DNA of 64,000 bases from Flavobacteriaceae bacterium UBA3611 (GCA_002375495.1 DFLU01000012.1:866748-930747); one strand, 5' to 3'. Numbered from the stretch's first letter, positions 8,193 through 16,198 are shown. Numbers and translations: made by a program. The notes: a model not told the origin generated them from the sequence alone.

Positions 8193-9086
8193 ATGAAACT
8201 AAATATAGCCCAAAGGGCTCAGGTAAAATTAAGACTAGGTATTAGTGGAGCAAGTGGATTTGGCAAAAGCTATAGTGCTTTATTATTGGCTTTTGGAATC
8301 ACTAATGATTGGTCAAAAATTGCCATCATCGATACTGAAAATAGCAGTGCAAATTTATATGCCCATCTCGGCAATTTTAATGTATTGTCTTTAAACGAAC
8401 CATATAGTCCAGAGAGATACATTGAAGCCATTAGAACTTGTGAAAACAACCAAATAGAGGTTATCATCATAGATAGTATCACCCACGAATGGTCAGGTGA
8501 AGGAGGTTGCCTCCAAATTCATGAAAAATTGGGCGGTCGGTTCCAAGATTGGGCTAAGGTTAGTCCGAGACATCAAGCCTTTATTGATGCCATTTTAAAA
8601 ACACCTTGCCATATTGTTACTACGGTTAGAAAAAAAGTTGATTATGCTATGGATACCGATATGAACGGTCGTACGAAGGTTACCAAGTTAGGAATGAAGG
8701 AGATTACACGCGAGGGCTTTGAGTACGAGCTGACGGTCAATTTTGAACTTATCAATGATAAACACCTAGCTAAAGCATCCAAAGACCGTACAGGTCTTTT
8801 TATGGATAAACCAGAGTTTGTAATCAATAAGACGACAGGTAAAAAGCTAATTGCCTGGTGCAACGAAGGTGTGTCCACGGAGGAAGCTAAATTGGAGATT
8901 AATAAAGCCACCACTTTGGAAGGGCTTAAACATATTTATTCAAAATATGCGAGCATCCAAAAGCAGCTTCACCCAATAATAATGCAAAGAAAAGCTGAGT
9001 TGGATGGAATATCCAATCAGGTCATTAATGAGGATGAAATTATAAACCATAAAAATACTGAAACGAATGGAACTAGTAGCAAATAA
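8193..9086 (+). CDS. Sak4-like RecA-fold ATPase (AAA_24 type)
   Basis: 297 residues. Walker A GASGFGKS at 19-26, Walker B-like VIIIDSITHEW near 95-105, and the order of motifs is that of phage Sak4/Erf-group single-strand annealing ATPases: IIDTEN..SANLYAHL after the P-loop, and HIVTTVRKKVDY..D.NG...VTKLG in the sensor region. Such proteins act in phage and plasmid recombination or replication. It overlaps the DUF3871 gene by 20 bases, a pairing seen in Bacteroidetes mobile elements. No secretion signal. Confidence 0.75.
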   Translation: MKLNIAQRAQVKLRLGISGASGFGKSYSALLLAFGITNDWSKIAIIDTENSSANLYAHLGNFNVLSLNEPYSPERYIEAIRTCENNQIEVIIIDSITHEWSGEGGCLQIHEKLGGRFQDWAKVSPRHQAFIDAILKTPCHIVTTVRKKVDYAMDTDMNGRTKVTKLGMKEITREGFEYELTVNFELINDKHLAKASKDRTGLFMDKPEFVINKTTGKKLIAWCNEGVSTEEAKLEINKATTLEGLKHIYSKYASIQKQLHPIIMQRKAELDGISNQVINEDEIINHKNTETNGTSSK

Positions 9087-10050
9087 TGAACCCTTGAATA
9101 TGGTTCAACAAGATGTAGGGATTGTAAACAATCAGAACTCATTTATTGAAGCCAATACAGTAGAGGTTTCTCTTCGACATCTAAAAGAAAAATGCATAAT
9201 CCCTGTGTTTTCAAAGGATAATGAGACCACTATCAGTCATTATGAGTTTATCCAAAAGACCATGGACATTGTAAGTAAATTGTTTCCAGATAGCCAAATA
9301 CAAGCTCCTGAAATTAGGGTAAGCCATATTGTAAAGGGGAGGACCCCGGATGCCATTGGTAAACCCGCAAAGGAACTTTTGGAAAGTGAAAAGACCATTT
9401 ACTATGAGAGATGTGCATTTCTGATGGAAATAAAATCTGTTGCCAAGGAAGTAAATGGTAACCAATTGAATCTTTCAATAGGTGGTGTGAGAGCCTATAA
9501 CCAAGAGAATCTTTATAGCACAAAGAGCTTAGAAAAATTCAAGGTTTTCATTGGATTTAAGAATATGGTATGTACCAACCTTTGTGTAAGTACAGATGGA
9601 TTGTTAAATGATATCAGAGTGGGATCTGTTTTGGACCTAGAAGCTAAAGTAGTTGAGTTGGTATCCACTTATGACATGAATAGACATCTAGACGTAATGA
9701 GACAAATGAGTGATTATGTACTGTCTGAGGATGAATTTGCGCATTTGATTGGAAAATTGAAAATGTACCTTTCTCAGACTAAGGCACAGCATGAAATAGG
9801 CTTTCCAATAAGCTTGAACGAAAGTCAACTGTCCAAAGTCGTCAAGGACTATTACAACTGTGAAAACTTCCATATGAGTGAAGATGGCTCGATAAGCTTT
9901 TGGAACTTTTATAATCTGTTAACCGAAGCGAACAAGTCCAGCTATATAGACAACAATCTGGAGCGGAACGTAAATTTGTACGCCTTGATGAATAAGCTGG
10001 CTAATACGAAGCAAAAGGGCACTGCCAATTGGTTGTTGCCAACAATATAA
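9067..10050 (+). CDS. DUF3871 family protein
   Basis: 327 residues. Recognisable DUF3871 pattern: FIEANTVEVSLRHLKEKCII..F..DNE..ISHYEFI near the N-terminus, then EIRVSHIVKGRTPDAIGKPA, LSIGGVRAYNQENLY, FKVFIGFKNMVCTNLCVSTDG and the C-terminal TANWLLPTI. The family is confined largely to Bacteroidetes mobile elements; its biochemistry is unknown. A downstream ATG at 9100 is an alternative start. Overlap with the Sak4-like gene indicates coupled translation. Confidence 0.8.
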   Translation: MELVANNEPLNMVQQDVGIVNNQNSFIEANTVEVSLRHLKEKCIIPVFSKDNETTISHYEFIQKTMDIVSKLFPDSQIQAPEIRVSHIVKGRTPDAIGKPAKELLESEKTIYYERCAFLMEIKSVAKEVNGNQLNLSIGGVRAYNQENLYSTKSLEKFKVFIGFKNMVCTNLCVSTDGLLNDIRVGSVLDLEAKVVELVSTYDMNRHLDVMRQMSDYVLSEDEFAHLIGKLKMYLSQTKAQHEIGFPISLNESQLSKVVKDYYNCENFHMSEDGSISFWNFYNLLTEANKSSYIDNNLERNVNLYALMNKLANTKQKGTANWLLPTI

Positions 10051-10090
10051 TATAGCTATTTGGGGTAGTTCCAAATTAATTTTATTGAAG

Positions 10091-10342
10091 ATGAATAAAC
10101 AACAATTAGCTGATATTTTAAGGTATAGCCATCCAAGAGAACTATTTATTGTTGATTGGAAAAATAGGCTGGTTGTCTTGAAGTGTCCTTTCAAGGTAAT
10201 GGCAAAAGTGAGTGTAGGACGGATCAATAAGAGTGAAATTGTTGAAGTGGATGAAATAAAAGTGACAATGCGTCTGATTACTGTATATGTTATTGAAGGT
10301 CAGGCTTATTTTTTCTATCATTTTGATATTTTGAATAAATAG
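10091..10342 (+). CDS. Hypothetical island protein, 83 residues
   Basis: ATG at 10091 preferred over an in-frame TTG at 10085. Sequence begins MNKQQLADILRYSHPRELFI and continues with alternating beta segments and basic residues (DWKNRLVVLKCPFKVMAKVS). No signal or membrane segment. Lies 40 bases after the DUF3871 gene, so probably part of the same recombination module. I do not recognise it. Confidence 0.5.
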   Translation: MNKQQLADILRYSHPRELFIVDWKNRLVVLKCPFKVMAKVSVGRINKSEIVEVDEIKVTMRLITVYVIEGQAYFFYHFDILNK

Positions 10343-10359
10343 GTAATATATTTATAAGT

Positions 10360-10415
10360 GCATTGACTGCACTATGTGCATTTATAATCAATAATGTAGT
10401 TAATGCAGTCAGTGC
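10360..10415. repeat. Imperfect inverted repeat upstream of 10431
   Basis: GCATTGACTGCA (10360-10371) and TGCAGTCAGTGC (10404-10415) are 12-bp arms with one mismatch and a 32-base loop, just before the next gene. Possible operator, or hairpin controlling the downstream gene. The right arm and its flanks recur at 12824-12838 inside the GIY-YIG gene. Confidence 0.45.
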
Positions 10416-10430
10416 AATTAAATATAACCA

Positions 10431-11168
10431 ATGGACTATTCTAGAATTAAATTCAGCAGTTTTACTAGCGATAAAAACTATTGTGAACTACAGGCATACT
10501 TTCAATGCCTCGATACAAAGGAAAACCCTGAAGAACCTGCTGAAGTTCTTCAACCAGTTAGGAATTTAAGGATAACTTATAAAAAAAGGGATGACATTAC
10601 TGAAGAGGATCAATACTTGAAGTTGAGTTTTGACCAGGACTATTGCTATGAAGGATTAAAAGGTATAAGTGATTTTTATATCAAAGACTTCTTGCGATAT
10701 AAAGAAGATAAGGGGATATTTGATGAAGGCGATGTCTCGGCTCTTGTTGAGTCCAGACTAAGTAAGATAAGGGATTGGAAAAATAGAATTACCAGAGCAG
10801 ACTATATCGAACATCCTATAAAAAAACTTTTAAGAGATGAGATTGATATTTTTGATTTTTACCTCTGTCAATATCTCGATAATCCAAATCCTAATATTAA
10901 ATATCGAATCCAATTTAATTGGATTCGGACAGATGTAATCTATTTCTTTTATTTACTTAGAATAAACGGCGCCATTGCCGAAATTACGGATGGTGATTTG
11001 GGTAGAATATTGGATTCCGTCATGGATTACAGCGATAATGATAATTTTAAAACATTGAGGGGTTCACGTAAACTATTAAACGATTATAGAAACGAAGGGG
11101 GGAAACCAGAAAATCCCGCAAATAATAGATTGCAAGAGGTGTTTGATGATGAATTCTTCAATAATTAA
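10431..11168 (+). CDS. Hypothetical protein with RteC-like C-terminus
   Basis: 245 residues, soluble, charged. The C-terminal part (IQFNWIRTDVIYFFYLLRIN followed by GAIAEITDGDLGRILDSVMD and ..LRGSRKLLNDYRNE) resembles the C-terminus of Bacteroidetes RteC-like proteins, which recognise whether a host 'unit' is present and regulate conjugative-element excision genes. The match is only by pattern and could be wrong. An operator-like inverted repeat lies directly upstream and a terminator-like hairpin directly downstream, so the gene appears monocistronic. Confidence 0.5.
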   Translation: MDYSRIKFSSFTSDKNYCELQAYFQCLDTKENPEEPAEVLQPVRNLRITYKKRDDITEEDQYLKLSFDQDYCYEGLKGISDFYIKDFLRYKEDKGIFDEGDVSALVESRLSKIRDWKNRITRADYIEHPIKKLLRDEIDIFDFYLCQYLDNPNPNIKYRIQFNWIRTDVIYFFYLLRINGAIAEITDGDLGRILDSVMDYSDNDNFKTLRGSRKLLNDYRNEGGKPENPANNRLQEVFDDEFFNN

Positions 11169-11170
11169 AG

Positions 11171-11194
11171 CTGGGGACACCGGATTGACCCCAG
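11171..11194 (+). terminator. Terminator-like hairpin
   Basis: Perfect CTGGGG / CCCCAG stem with 12-base loop two bases after the stop codon region of the 10431 gene, followed after about 12 bases by T6. The remaining gap up to 11432 (about 240 bases) is AT-rich with no further gene seen. Confidence 0.5.
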
Positions 11195-11432
11195 AAAAGT
11201 GATGGTTTTTTCGTATACTATATAATGAATTTTTGGTTCAATGCCAGAGATTATTTTCAAAAAAAACAAAAAGAAAAGAAAAAAATAGAACAAATGAACT
11301 AGCAAGAGATGAAAATATGATTTTTATTGAGCTATTACTCTTTTAAAGAGTTTATGGCTTGATGGGCACCTCCCTTGAACCTTATGTAAACTAAACATAT
11401 CACTGGGAGGATGTGATAGTAGAATACTTATA

Positions 11433-12452
11433 ATGAGAACAAATTTTATTTCATTAAAGGAAATGCTGGTTCGATACGAAAAGGAACCAGAAACAAATTA
11501 TTTATGGAACGGAGTCAAAGACCAATCTTTTGGATTAGTCTTTGGTCCTAGCAAGAGCGGAAAAACTATTTTTTGCGAAAACCTTGCAATGCACCTAGCA
11601 GCTGGCAAGACGAGTTATTTTGGTTATGAATTGGACGGAAACCCTCGAAAGGTATTATTTATTGGGCTTGAGGAGTTCTGGAAGAACAGGGCAGAGAGAA
11701 ACAAAAAACAGTTTAATTCATTTTCTTCGGAAGAAAAGACGCTAATCGAAGAAAATTACATTTCTCAAGAAATTGATTTTGAACGATTGATTGTCAACAA
11801 AGAGCAGTGGGAAAAACTTAAAGAACTAGTTCAATCATCCAAGGCTGATGTAGTGTTTATTGATAGTATCACAAGGATGAACCCTGGTAAACTTGAGGAT
11901 AGCAAGAACGCAGAATTGATAATGCAACAGCTGAGGGACCTCTGTTACGATAATGGTATAACACTCTTCTGTATACACCATACTCCGAAAATGCAAGATT
12001 GTCCCATTACTATGGACAAGATAAAAGGAAGTGCCGTTTTTGCACAAGAAGCTGATTTTGCGATTGGCATTAATTGTACAACGAAAAAAGCACGATACAT
12101 GAAAAATGTTTTCTTTCGATATGCCGCGGATGACGATGAGTCCGTTAAAGAATTCAGTATAGATAGCAACACGATCCTAGAAAATATAGGTGAATCTTTA
12201 GAGTACGAAATATTAAACCGTACCGACCGTAGGAGAGATTCATCGAGCGTGGACCTTATTGCTTCCCATATCAATTCCAGTACATCGACAACTTATTCAA
12301 CAGATGAATTGGTTGGGTACTTTGAATCGAGGCTCGATATCAAGGAAAGACAAATAAAAAGTCATTTGTCGGATCTCGTGAAAGAAGACAAGATATTGAA
12401 TCCGAAAAGAGGAGTTTATACTTCATTGGAATATACCAAAAACCAATCCTAA
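11433..12452 (+). CDS. RepA-like AAA ATPase (AAA_25)
   Basis: 339 residues. N-terminal P-loop GPSKSGKT (about 38-45) after FGLVF, Walker B VVFIDSIT (about 138-145), and the DnaB/RepA-type HHTPK (ITLFCIHHTPK) followed by IKGSAVFAQEADFAIGI. This is the layout of plasmid RepA-like hexameric helicases. The C-terminal 60 residues look like a winged helix (VDLIASHINSS...YSTDELVGYFESRLDIKERQIKSHLSDLVKE). It suggests autonomous replication ability of the element. Its stop overlaps the start of the next gene by one base. Confidence 0.75.
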   Translation: MRTNFISLKEMLVRYEKEPETNYLWNGVKDQSFGLVFGPSKSGKTIFCENLAMHLAAGKTSYFGYELDGNPRKVLFIGLEEFWKNRAERNKKQFNSFSSEEKTLIEENYISQEIDFERLIVNKEQWEKLKELVQSSKADVVFIDSITRMNPGKLEDSKNAELIMQQLRDLCYDNGITLFCIHHTPKMQDCPITMDKIKGSAVFAQEADFAIGINCTTKKARYMKNVFFRYAADDDESVKEFSIDSNTILENIGESLEYEILNRTDRRRDSSSVDLIASHINSSTSTTYSTDELVGYFESRLDIKERQIKSHLSDLVKEDKILNPKRGVYTSLEYTKNQS

Positions 12453-13111
12453 TGATGGAAAGAAATCACATAATCTATAAAGCAGAAAATACTGAGAACG
12501 GTTGGGTCTATATTGGCTCGACCGTTGGCTCGGTTGATTTAAGAAAAAAGGATCACCTTCAAAAGGCAAAGTGTGGGTCTGGACACTACTTTCATCAGCA
12601 GATAGCTACATATGGTCCTGAATCTTTTGTTTGGGAACAGGTCGATACTGCCCTGAGTAGTGACGACCTTGCACAGAAGGAGAAACACTATATTGAGGTA
12701 TATGATTCCTTTAGAAACGGATACAACTCTGACTCTGGAGGGGGCTTTAAAAAAACAGTTTATCAATACAGCGTTGAAGATTGTACTCTAGTTGGAACCC
12801 ATGATTGTCTCGATAGTGCAGCCAATGCAGTCAGTGCAGATAAAAAGGCTATATCCAAAGCATGTTTGAACGTGAACAACATGTACAATGATTATTATTG
12901 GAGCTATCAGTACAAAGAACCCTTTGTTCCTAATTCTGATGCAAGAACAAAGGAAGTGATTCAGATGGACGTGGAAGACAAAGTTATTGCTGAGTTCAAG
13001 TCTGTAGCTGAAGCAGCTATTTCCTCTGGAGCTAATAGATCAAGCATTGCCAAATGCTGCAGAAATGAGTATAAGAGTGCTTCCGGCTTTAAGTGGAAGT
13101 ACAAAATATAA
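12452..13111 (+). CDS. GIY-YIG nuclease with NUMOD-type DNA-binding repeats
   Basis: 219 residues. GIY-YIG core: HIIYKAENTENGWVYIGST (motifs IY and YIG), then RKKDHLQKA.. and a glutamate-containing helix (AQKEKHYIEVYDS). Two NUMOD1/IENR1-like modules follow: VYQYSVEDCTLVGTHDCLDS with AANAVSADKKAISKACL, and VIQMDVEDKVIAEFKSVAEA with AISSGANRSSIAKCCR, ending GFKWKYK. This is the architecture of free-standing homing endonucleases. Coupled to the RepA-like gene and closed by a terminator. Confidence 0.85.
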   Translation: MMERNHIIYKAENTENGWVYIGSTVGSVDLRKKDHLQKAKCGSGHYFHQQIATYGPESFVWEQVDTALSSDDLAQKEKHYIEVYDSFRNGYNSDSGGGFKKTVYQYSVEDCTLVGTHDCLDSAANAVSADKKAISKACLNVNNMYNDYYWSYQYKEPFVPNSDARTKEVIQMDVEDKVIAEFKSVAEAAISSGANRSSIAKCCRNEYKSASGFKWKYKI

Positions 13112-13131
13112 ACAACTAAACTAAAAATAGA

Positions 13132-13158
13132 AAACCCTGCCGTATGGTGGGGTTTTTT
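13132..13158 (+). terminator. Rho-independent terminator
   Basis: AACCCTGCC / GGTGGGGTT stem around a 4-base loop, followed by T7, just after the GIY-YIG gene. Confidence 0.8.
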
Positions 13159-13187
13159 TATGTCTAAAATTTAAAAAACTAACAACT

Positions 13188-13625
13188 ATGAACAAAATAT
13201 CAGAAATTGAATTGAGTTATACGAATCAAAGTGATCAGATAATTAAGGTTACCAGTAGTTTATCTGCTTTTGAGATCCTAACGGATAACTGGAATCCAAA
13301 TACAATAGAATTACAAGAGGAATTTAAACTTTTACTACTGGATCGCGACAACAAAGTTTTAGGGCTCTACAACCTCTCTAAAGGAGGTATAGCAGGTACG
13401 GTAGTGGATGTTAGGCTAATGATGGTAGTGGCGCTTAAATCAAAGGCATCTGCTATAATATTAGCGCACAATCATCCATCAGGGAATATGAAGCCAAGTG
13501 CCCAAGATAAGACCATAACCAAAAAAATTATGAGTGCTTGTAAATTTCTTGATATAGACCTATTGGACCATATTATACTATCTAATAAAAAATATTATTC
13601 GTTCAAGGATGAAGATGATATTTGA
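13188..13625 (+). CDS. RadC-like JAB/MPN domain protein
   Basis: 145 residues, the short mobile-element form without the N-terminal HhH. The JAMM zinc motif is present as HNHPSGN (about 102-108) with the downstream D of SAQD (about 116) and the upstream E of EEFKLLLLDRDN. Ends in LLDHIILSNKKYYSF, typical of RadC. Copies of this type are frequent in Bacteroidetes conjugative islands; the biochemical role is unresolved. Lies alone between two terminators. Confidence 0.85.
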   Translation: MNKISEIELSYTNQSDQIIKVTSSLSAFEILTDNWNPNTIELQEEFKLLLLDRDNKVLGLYNLSKGGIAGTVVDVRLMMVVALKSKASAIILAHNHPSGNMKPSAQDKTITKKIMSACKFLDIDLLDHIILSNKKYYSFKDEDDI

Positions 13626-13644
13626 ACAATTGAAGAAAATTGTA

Positions 13645-13683
13645 GGGACTGTTCAGAAGCTGTTTTGCCCAGTCCCTTTATTT
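13645..13683 (+). terminator. Terminator after the RadC-like gene
   Basis: GGGACTG / CAGTCCC, a perfect 7-bp stem, followed by TTTATTTT. Confidence 0.7.
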
Positions 13684-13689
13684 TAGGTG

Positions 13690-13730
13690 TCTAGTAAGGA
13701 CAGGTTCAGGTCTAGTTAGGACTTGGTCTA
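13690..13730. repeat. Short direct repeats upstream of the accessory operon
   Basis: TCTAGTAAGGAC and TCTAGTTAGGAC are 21 bases apart, with a third partial TCTAAG near 13727. They lie about 200 bases upstream of the operon promoter. They may be protein-binding sites or decayed iterons. The rest of the 320-bp gap up to 13900 holds nothing else that I can see. Confidence 0.35.
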
Positions 13731-13900
13731 AGTGTAATTTTAAAAACTTGAAGTACAGAGTTTGATTAAACCATAACTCGTAATCTAATCTTTTTGTAGA
13801 AAATTGAGGAAATTACTATTGGGGTTGATTTTACTAACATGCAACAAGTATGTTCTCTTGGCAAAAAATTATTCAATGTTTTGAATAAAACCTATAAAAT

Positions 13901-13931
13901 TTTGTATTGTAAGAATTTCTTACTATATTTG
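13901..13931 (+). promoter_or_regulatory. Promoter of the accessory operon with an embedded palindromic operator
   Basis: TTTG (13901-13904), then a 19-base spacer, then TATATTTG (13924-13931), matching the Bacteroidetes housekeeping promoter TTTG-N17-20-TAnnTTTG. The spacer contains the 15-bp perfect palindrome GTAAGAATTTCTTAC (13909-13923). A repressor bound there would block RNA polymerase; the XRE regulator encoded by the second gene is the obvious candidate. Confidence 0.65.
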
Positions 13932-13948
13932 TATCAAATACATACGTT

Positions 13949-14236
13949 ATGATTGATATTAGTCAGGAACTTGTTGAAGAAAAAATAATTGAAGTAATTA
14001 AGGAGATAGCAGATACTTTGGAAATGGAAGTTTCGATTGATTCGAATTCTTGTCCTGGGTTAATGCCAGGTATAACCAGTCAAGTTTTAGTTACTGTTAT
14101 GGGGCGTTTAGAGAAGAAACTAAACGTCGTTATACCAGATGATTGCTATGTGTTCTTTGATAAGAAAGAAAAGAAACAATTAGATATTAAAAAGTCAGCG
14201 GAAAAATTAATTAAAAATGCAAATTATGGGAAGTGA
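13949..14236 (+). CDS. Acyl-carrier-protein-like small protein
   Basis: 95 residues. The stretch GLMPGITSQVLVTVMGRLEK followed by KLNVVIPDD aligns with the ACP signature [20 protein letters not shown]..EIPDE; Ser44 falls on the phosphopantetheine-bearing serine, although the DSL motif is changed to TSQ. The N-terminal amphipathic helix (SQELVEEKIIEVIKEIADTL) and C-terminal helix (LDIKKSAEKLIKN) also fit a four-helix ACP. First gene of the operon, which ends with a holo-ACP synthase. I infer that the pair makes a dedicated pantetheinylated carrier. Alternative: an unrelated helical protein. Confidence 0.55.
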   Translation: MIDISQELVEEKIIEVIKEIADTLEMEVSIDSNSCPGLMPGITSQVLVTVMGRLEKKLNVVIPDDCYVFFDKKEKKQLDIKKSAEKLIKNANYGK

Positions 14237-14564
14237 TGATTCAAATTTAAAAAGGATAGAAATAGCCGAAAGATTAAAAAGGGCTAGAGAGCTTTCTGGT
14301 TTATCTCAGGCTCAAGTTGCCAGTAAGTTAGATGTCCAAAGGCCTGCCATTTCTGAAATTGAAGCAGGAAGGCGCAAAGTAAGTGCGGAAGAGCTAGTCC
14401 AGTTTTCCAAACTTTATAAAGTCGATTCTTCTTGGCTACTAGGGGAAGATGAAGATTCTGAATTGGCCAAAGGGAAATTAAAATTCGCGGCGAGAGAATT
14501 AAGTAAGATGAGTGAAGAAGACAAGAACAAACTTTTTGAAATCTTAAATATTCTACCGAAATAA
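14226..14564 (+). CDS. XRE-family regulator partnered with an ImmA/IrrE protease
   Basis: 112 residues from ATG 14226; an earlier in-frame ATG at 14217 is equally possible. HTH: IAERLKRARELSGLSQAQVA then SKLDVQRPAISEIEAGRRKV. The C-terminal tail (ARELSKMSEEDKNKLFEIL) is a short helix common in this group. Its 5' end overlaps the ACP-like gene and the protease gene follows after 5 bases. HTH plus metalloprotease pairs act as derepression switches: the protease cleaves the repressor upon stress or phage signals. Likely controls the operon through the palindrome at 13909. Confidence 0.85.
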   Translation: MGSDDSNLKRIEIAERLKRARELSGLSQAQVASKLDVQRPAISEIEAGRRKVSAEELVQFSKLYKVDSSWLLGEDEDSELAKGKLKFAARELSKMSEEDKNKLFEILNILPK

Positions 14565-14569
14565 TTTGT

Positions 14570-15427
14570 ATGTATATGGATGTAATTGCCACAAATGGGA
14601 TAAAAAAAGCTGACTCATTAAGATCAGATTTAGGGCTAAATATGTTTCAGCCAATAAATATATATGATACTTGTAAAACGCTCGACCTTGACGTTAGGTT
14701 TTATAGAATTAATATGGAAGGGATGTATGTGTCTAGTGATGAACCAAAGAATTCAAGAATAATTCTTTCTTCATTACGCCCATTTTCTAGAAAGGTCTTC
14801 ACCTGTGCCCACGAGTTGGGTCATCATTTGTATGGTCACGGTTCAAAAATTGATGCAATTCAAAAAGAGAGCAATAAAGAATCTACTTATAATGAAGAAG
14901 AGAGGGTTGTAGATGTTTTTGCGTCAGCCCTTCTAATGCCGATTGCTGGTATTCAACATGAATTTAAAAAAAGAAATTGGGATCTGAACACAGCCACACC
15001 TGTAGAATTTTTTACTATTGCATCAGTATTTGGTGTGGGATACCAAACCTTGATTTTTAATTGTGCTATGAACAAACTGATAACCCGAAATAAATCAGAC
15101 GAACTATCCAGATACTCACCTTCCAACTTTCTCAATAGGATTCTGAAAGGAAAGAAGAAGACTGGTCACCTTAAAATCATAGACTCAAAGTATAAAGAAA
15201 CCACCGTGGATACAGAAGTTTCAGGATACCTTTATGTACCTAAGAGTGTTGATTTTGAAGGGAATCATTTAAATAAGGTTTCGGAAACAAAAAACGGAGT
15301 CTGCTATCAGGCAATAAAACCAGGGATTCTAAGAGCGAATGACGTAAACAACGGCCAAACTTATTTCATAAGAATCCAAAACTTCGAGTATGAAGGGATT
15401 TCAGAATATAGACATTTAGAAAATTAA
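14570..15427 (+). CDS. ImmA/IrrE-type zinc metalloprotease
   Basis: 285 residues. Zinc motif HELGHHLYGH at 81-90 and the downstream helix with EEERVVDVFASALLMP (about 109-124), as in IrrE/ImmA (COG2856). The C-terminal 80 residues (GYLYVPKSVDFEG..., GVCYQAIKPGILRANDV) form an additional domain of unknown role that may sense the trigger. In known systems such proteases cleave the cognate XRE repressor. Placed between the XRE gene and the first enzyme gene, with 6 bases to the next start. Confidence 0.88.
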   Translation: MYMDVIATNGIKKADSLRSDLGLNMFQPINIYDTCKTLDLDVRFYRINMEGMYVSSDEPKNSRIILSSLRPFSRKVFTCAHELGHHLYGHGSKIDAIQKESNKESTYNEEERVVDVFASALLMPIAGIQHEFKKRNWDLNTATPVEFFTIASVFGVGYQTLIFNCAMNKLITRNKSDELSRYSPSNFLNRILKGKKKTGHLKIIDSKYKETTVDTEVSGYLYVPKSVDFEGNHLNKVSETKNGVCYQAIKPGILRANDVNNGQTYFIRIQNFEYEGISEYRHLEN

Positions 15428-15433
15428 TAATTT

Positions 15434-16198
15434 ATGACAACACCCACTTTAATACAAGACTTAAACTTATCTGAATCTTGGCTCAAAGTACTTGAGCAAT
15501 ATGATTGTATACCTGGTCAAGAGCTCTCACCTTTAATTGTTACCATTACTGATTTTGAAGAAAATGAGACTGTTAGAAAAACATTAGACGAAGACTTACT
15601 TAAAAGGAATAAACAATCAATCCAAACAGTTTCGGAGACAATTTTTCCATTATCATTACAGAAGCTTTTTCGAAATGATAGACAGGAATTTTATGAGGAA
15701 TACAAAGCAAACTTCAAAAGGATTAAGAAACTTGATTTAAGAAGTAAGAAGCGTCGAAATGGCAGAGGGACTTATTTTCAACGACTTATTGATTATCCCG
15801 GAACAGATGGAAGGTTAAATCAAATTGAAAATATTATTCAATCTATACAAGATAACAAGAATAACAGGAGATCTAGGTATCAAGCCACCACCTTTAACCC
15901 TATTACTGACAGTCTGGATGGGCCTTATTTAGGATTTCCGTGCCTTCAGCACGTCACATTTTATGTAACGAAGGAAAATGGACTGATTTTAAATGGATTT
16001 TATGCTATGCAACATATATATGAAAAAGCATATGGAAACTGGCTTGGTTTGATTAATTTGGGAAAATTTGTTTCTGCGGAATTGGGTATACCCTTTGAAA
16101 GATTTAATTGTTTTGTAAGTATCGAAAAACTTGATACTTTAACTAAAGCGGGAGCTAGAAAATTACACAGCCAAGCATCAAAAGACCTAAATTCTTAA
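15434..16198 (+). CDS. Divergent thymidylate-synthase-superfamily enzyme
   Basis: 254 residues. The region 163-225 (GPYLGFPCLQHVTFYVTKEN, LILNGFYAMQHIYEKAYGNW and LGLINLGKFVSAELGI) follows the thymidylate synthase core: catalytic Cys170 in FPCLQ (as PPC in ThyA), a beta strand, the Y..R..D-like segment and the G-x3-N-x-L..L helix. A ThyA-like NGRGTYFQRLIDYPG occurs at about 109-123. The canonical Arg/Asp positions are substituted, as in hydroxymethylases or specialised TS-like proteins. I infer action on a pyrimidine nucleotide, possibly dUMP or dCMP hydroxymethylation. It overlaps the next gene by one base (TAATG). Confidence 0.6.
   Translation: MTTPTLIQDLNLSESWLKVLEQYDCIPGQELSPLIVTITDFEENETVRKTLDEDLLKRNKQSIQTVSETIFPLSLQKLFRNDRQEFYEEYKANFKRIKKLDLRSKKRRNGRGTYFQRLIDYPGTDGRLNQIENIIQSIQDNKNNRRSRYQATTFNPITDSLDGPYLGFPCLQHVTFYVTKENGLILNGFYAMQHIYEKAYGNWLGLINLGKFVSAELGIPFERFNCFVSIEKLDTLTKAGARKLHSQASKDLNS

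Noticed and set aside
10363..10569. 68-codon frame containing NAVSAIK, similar to the NUMOD segment of the GIY-YIG protein
   Set aside because: It overlaps the much better 10431-11168 gene; the similarity comes from the shared 15-bp sequence only.
13690..13730. Short direct repeats as a CRISPR array or plasmid iterons
   Set aside because: Only two good copies with unequal spacing; no spacers of uniform length and no cas genes.
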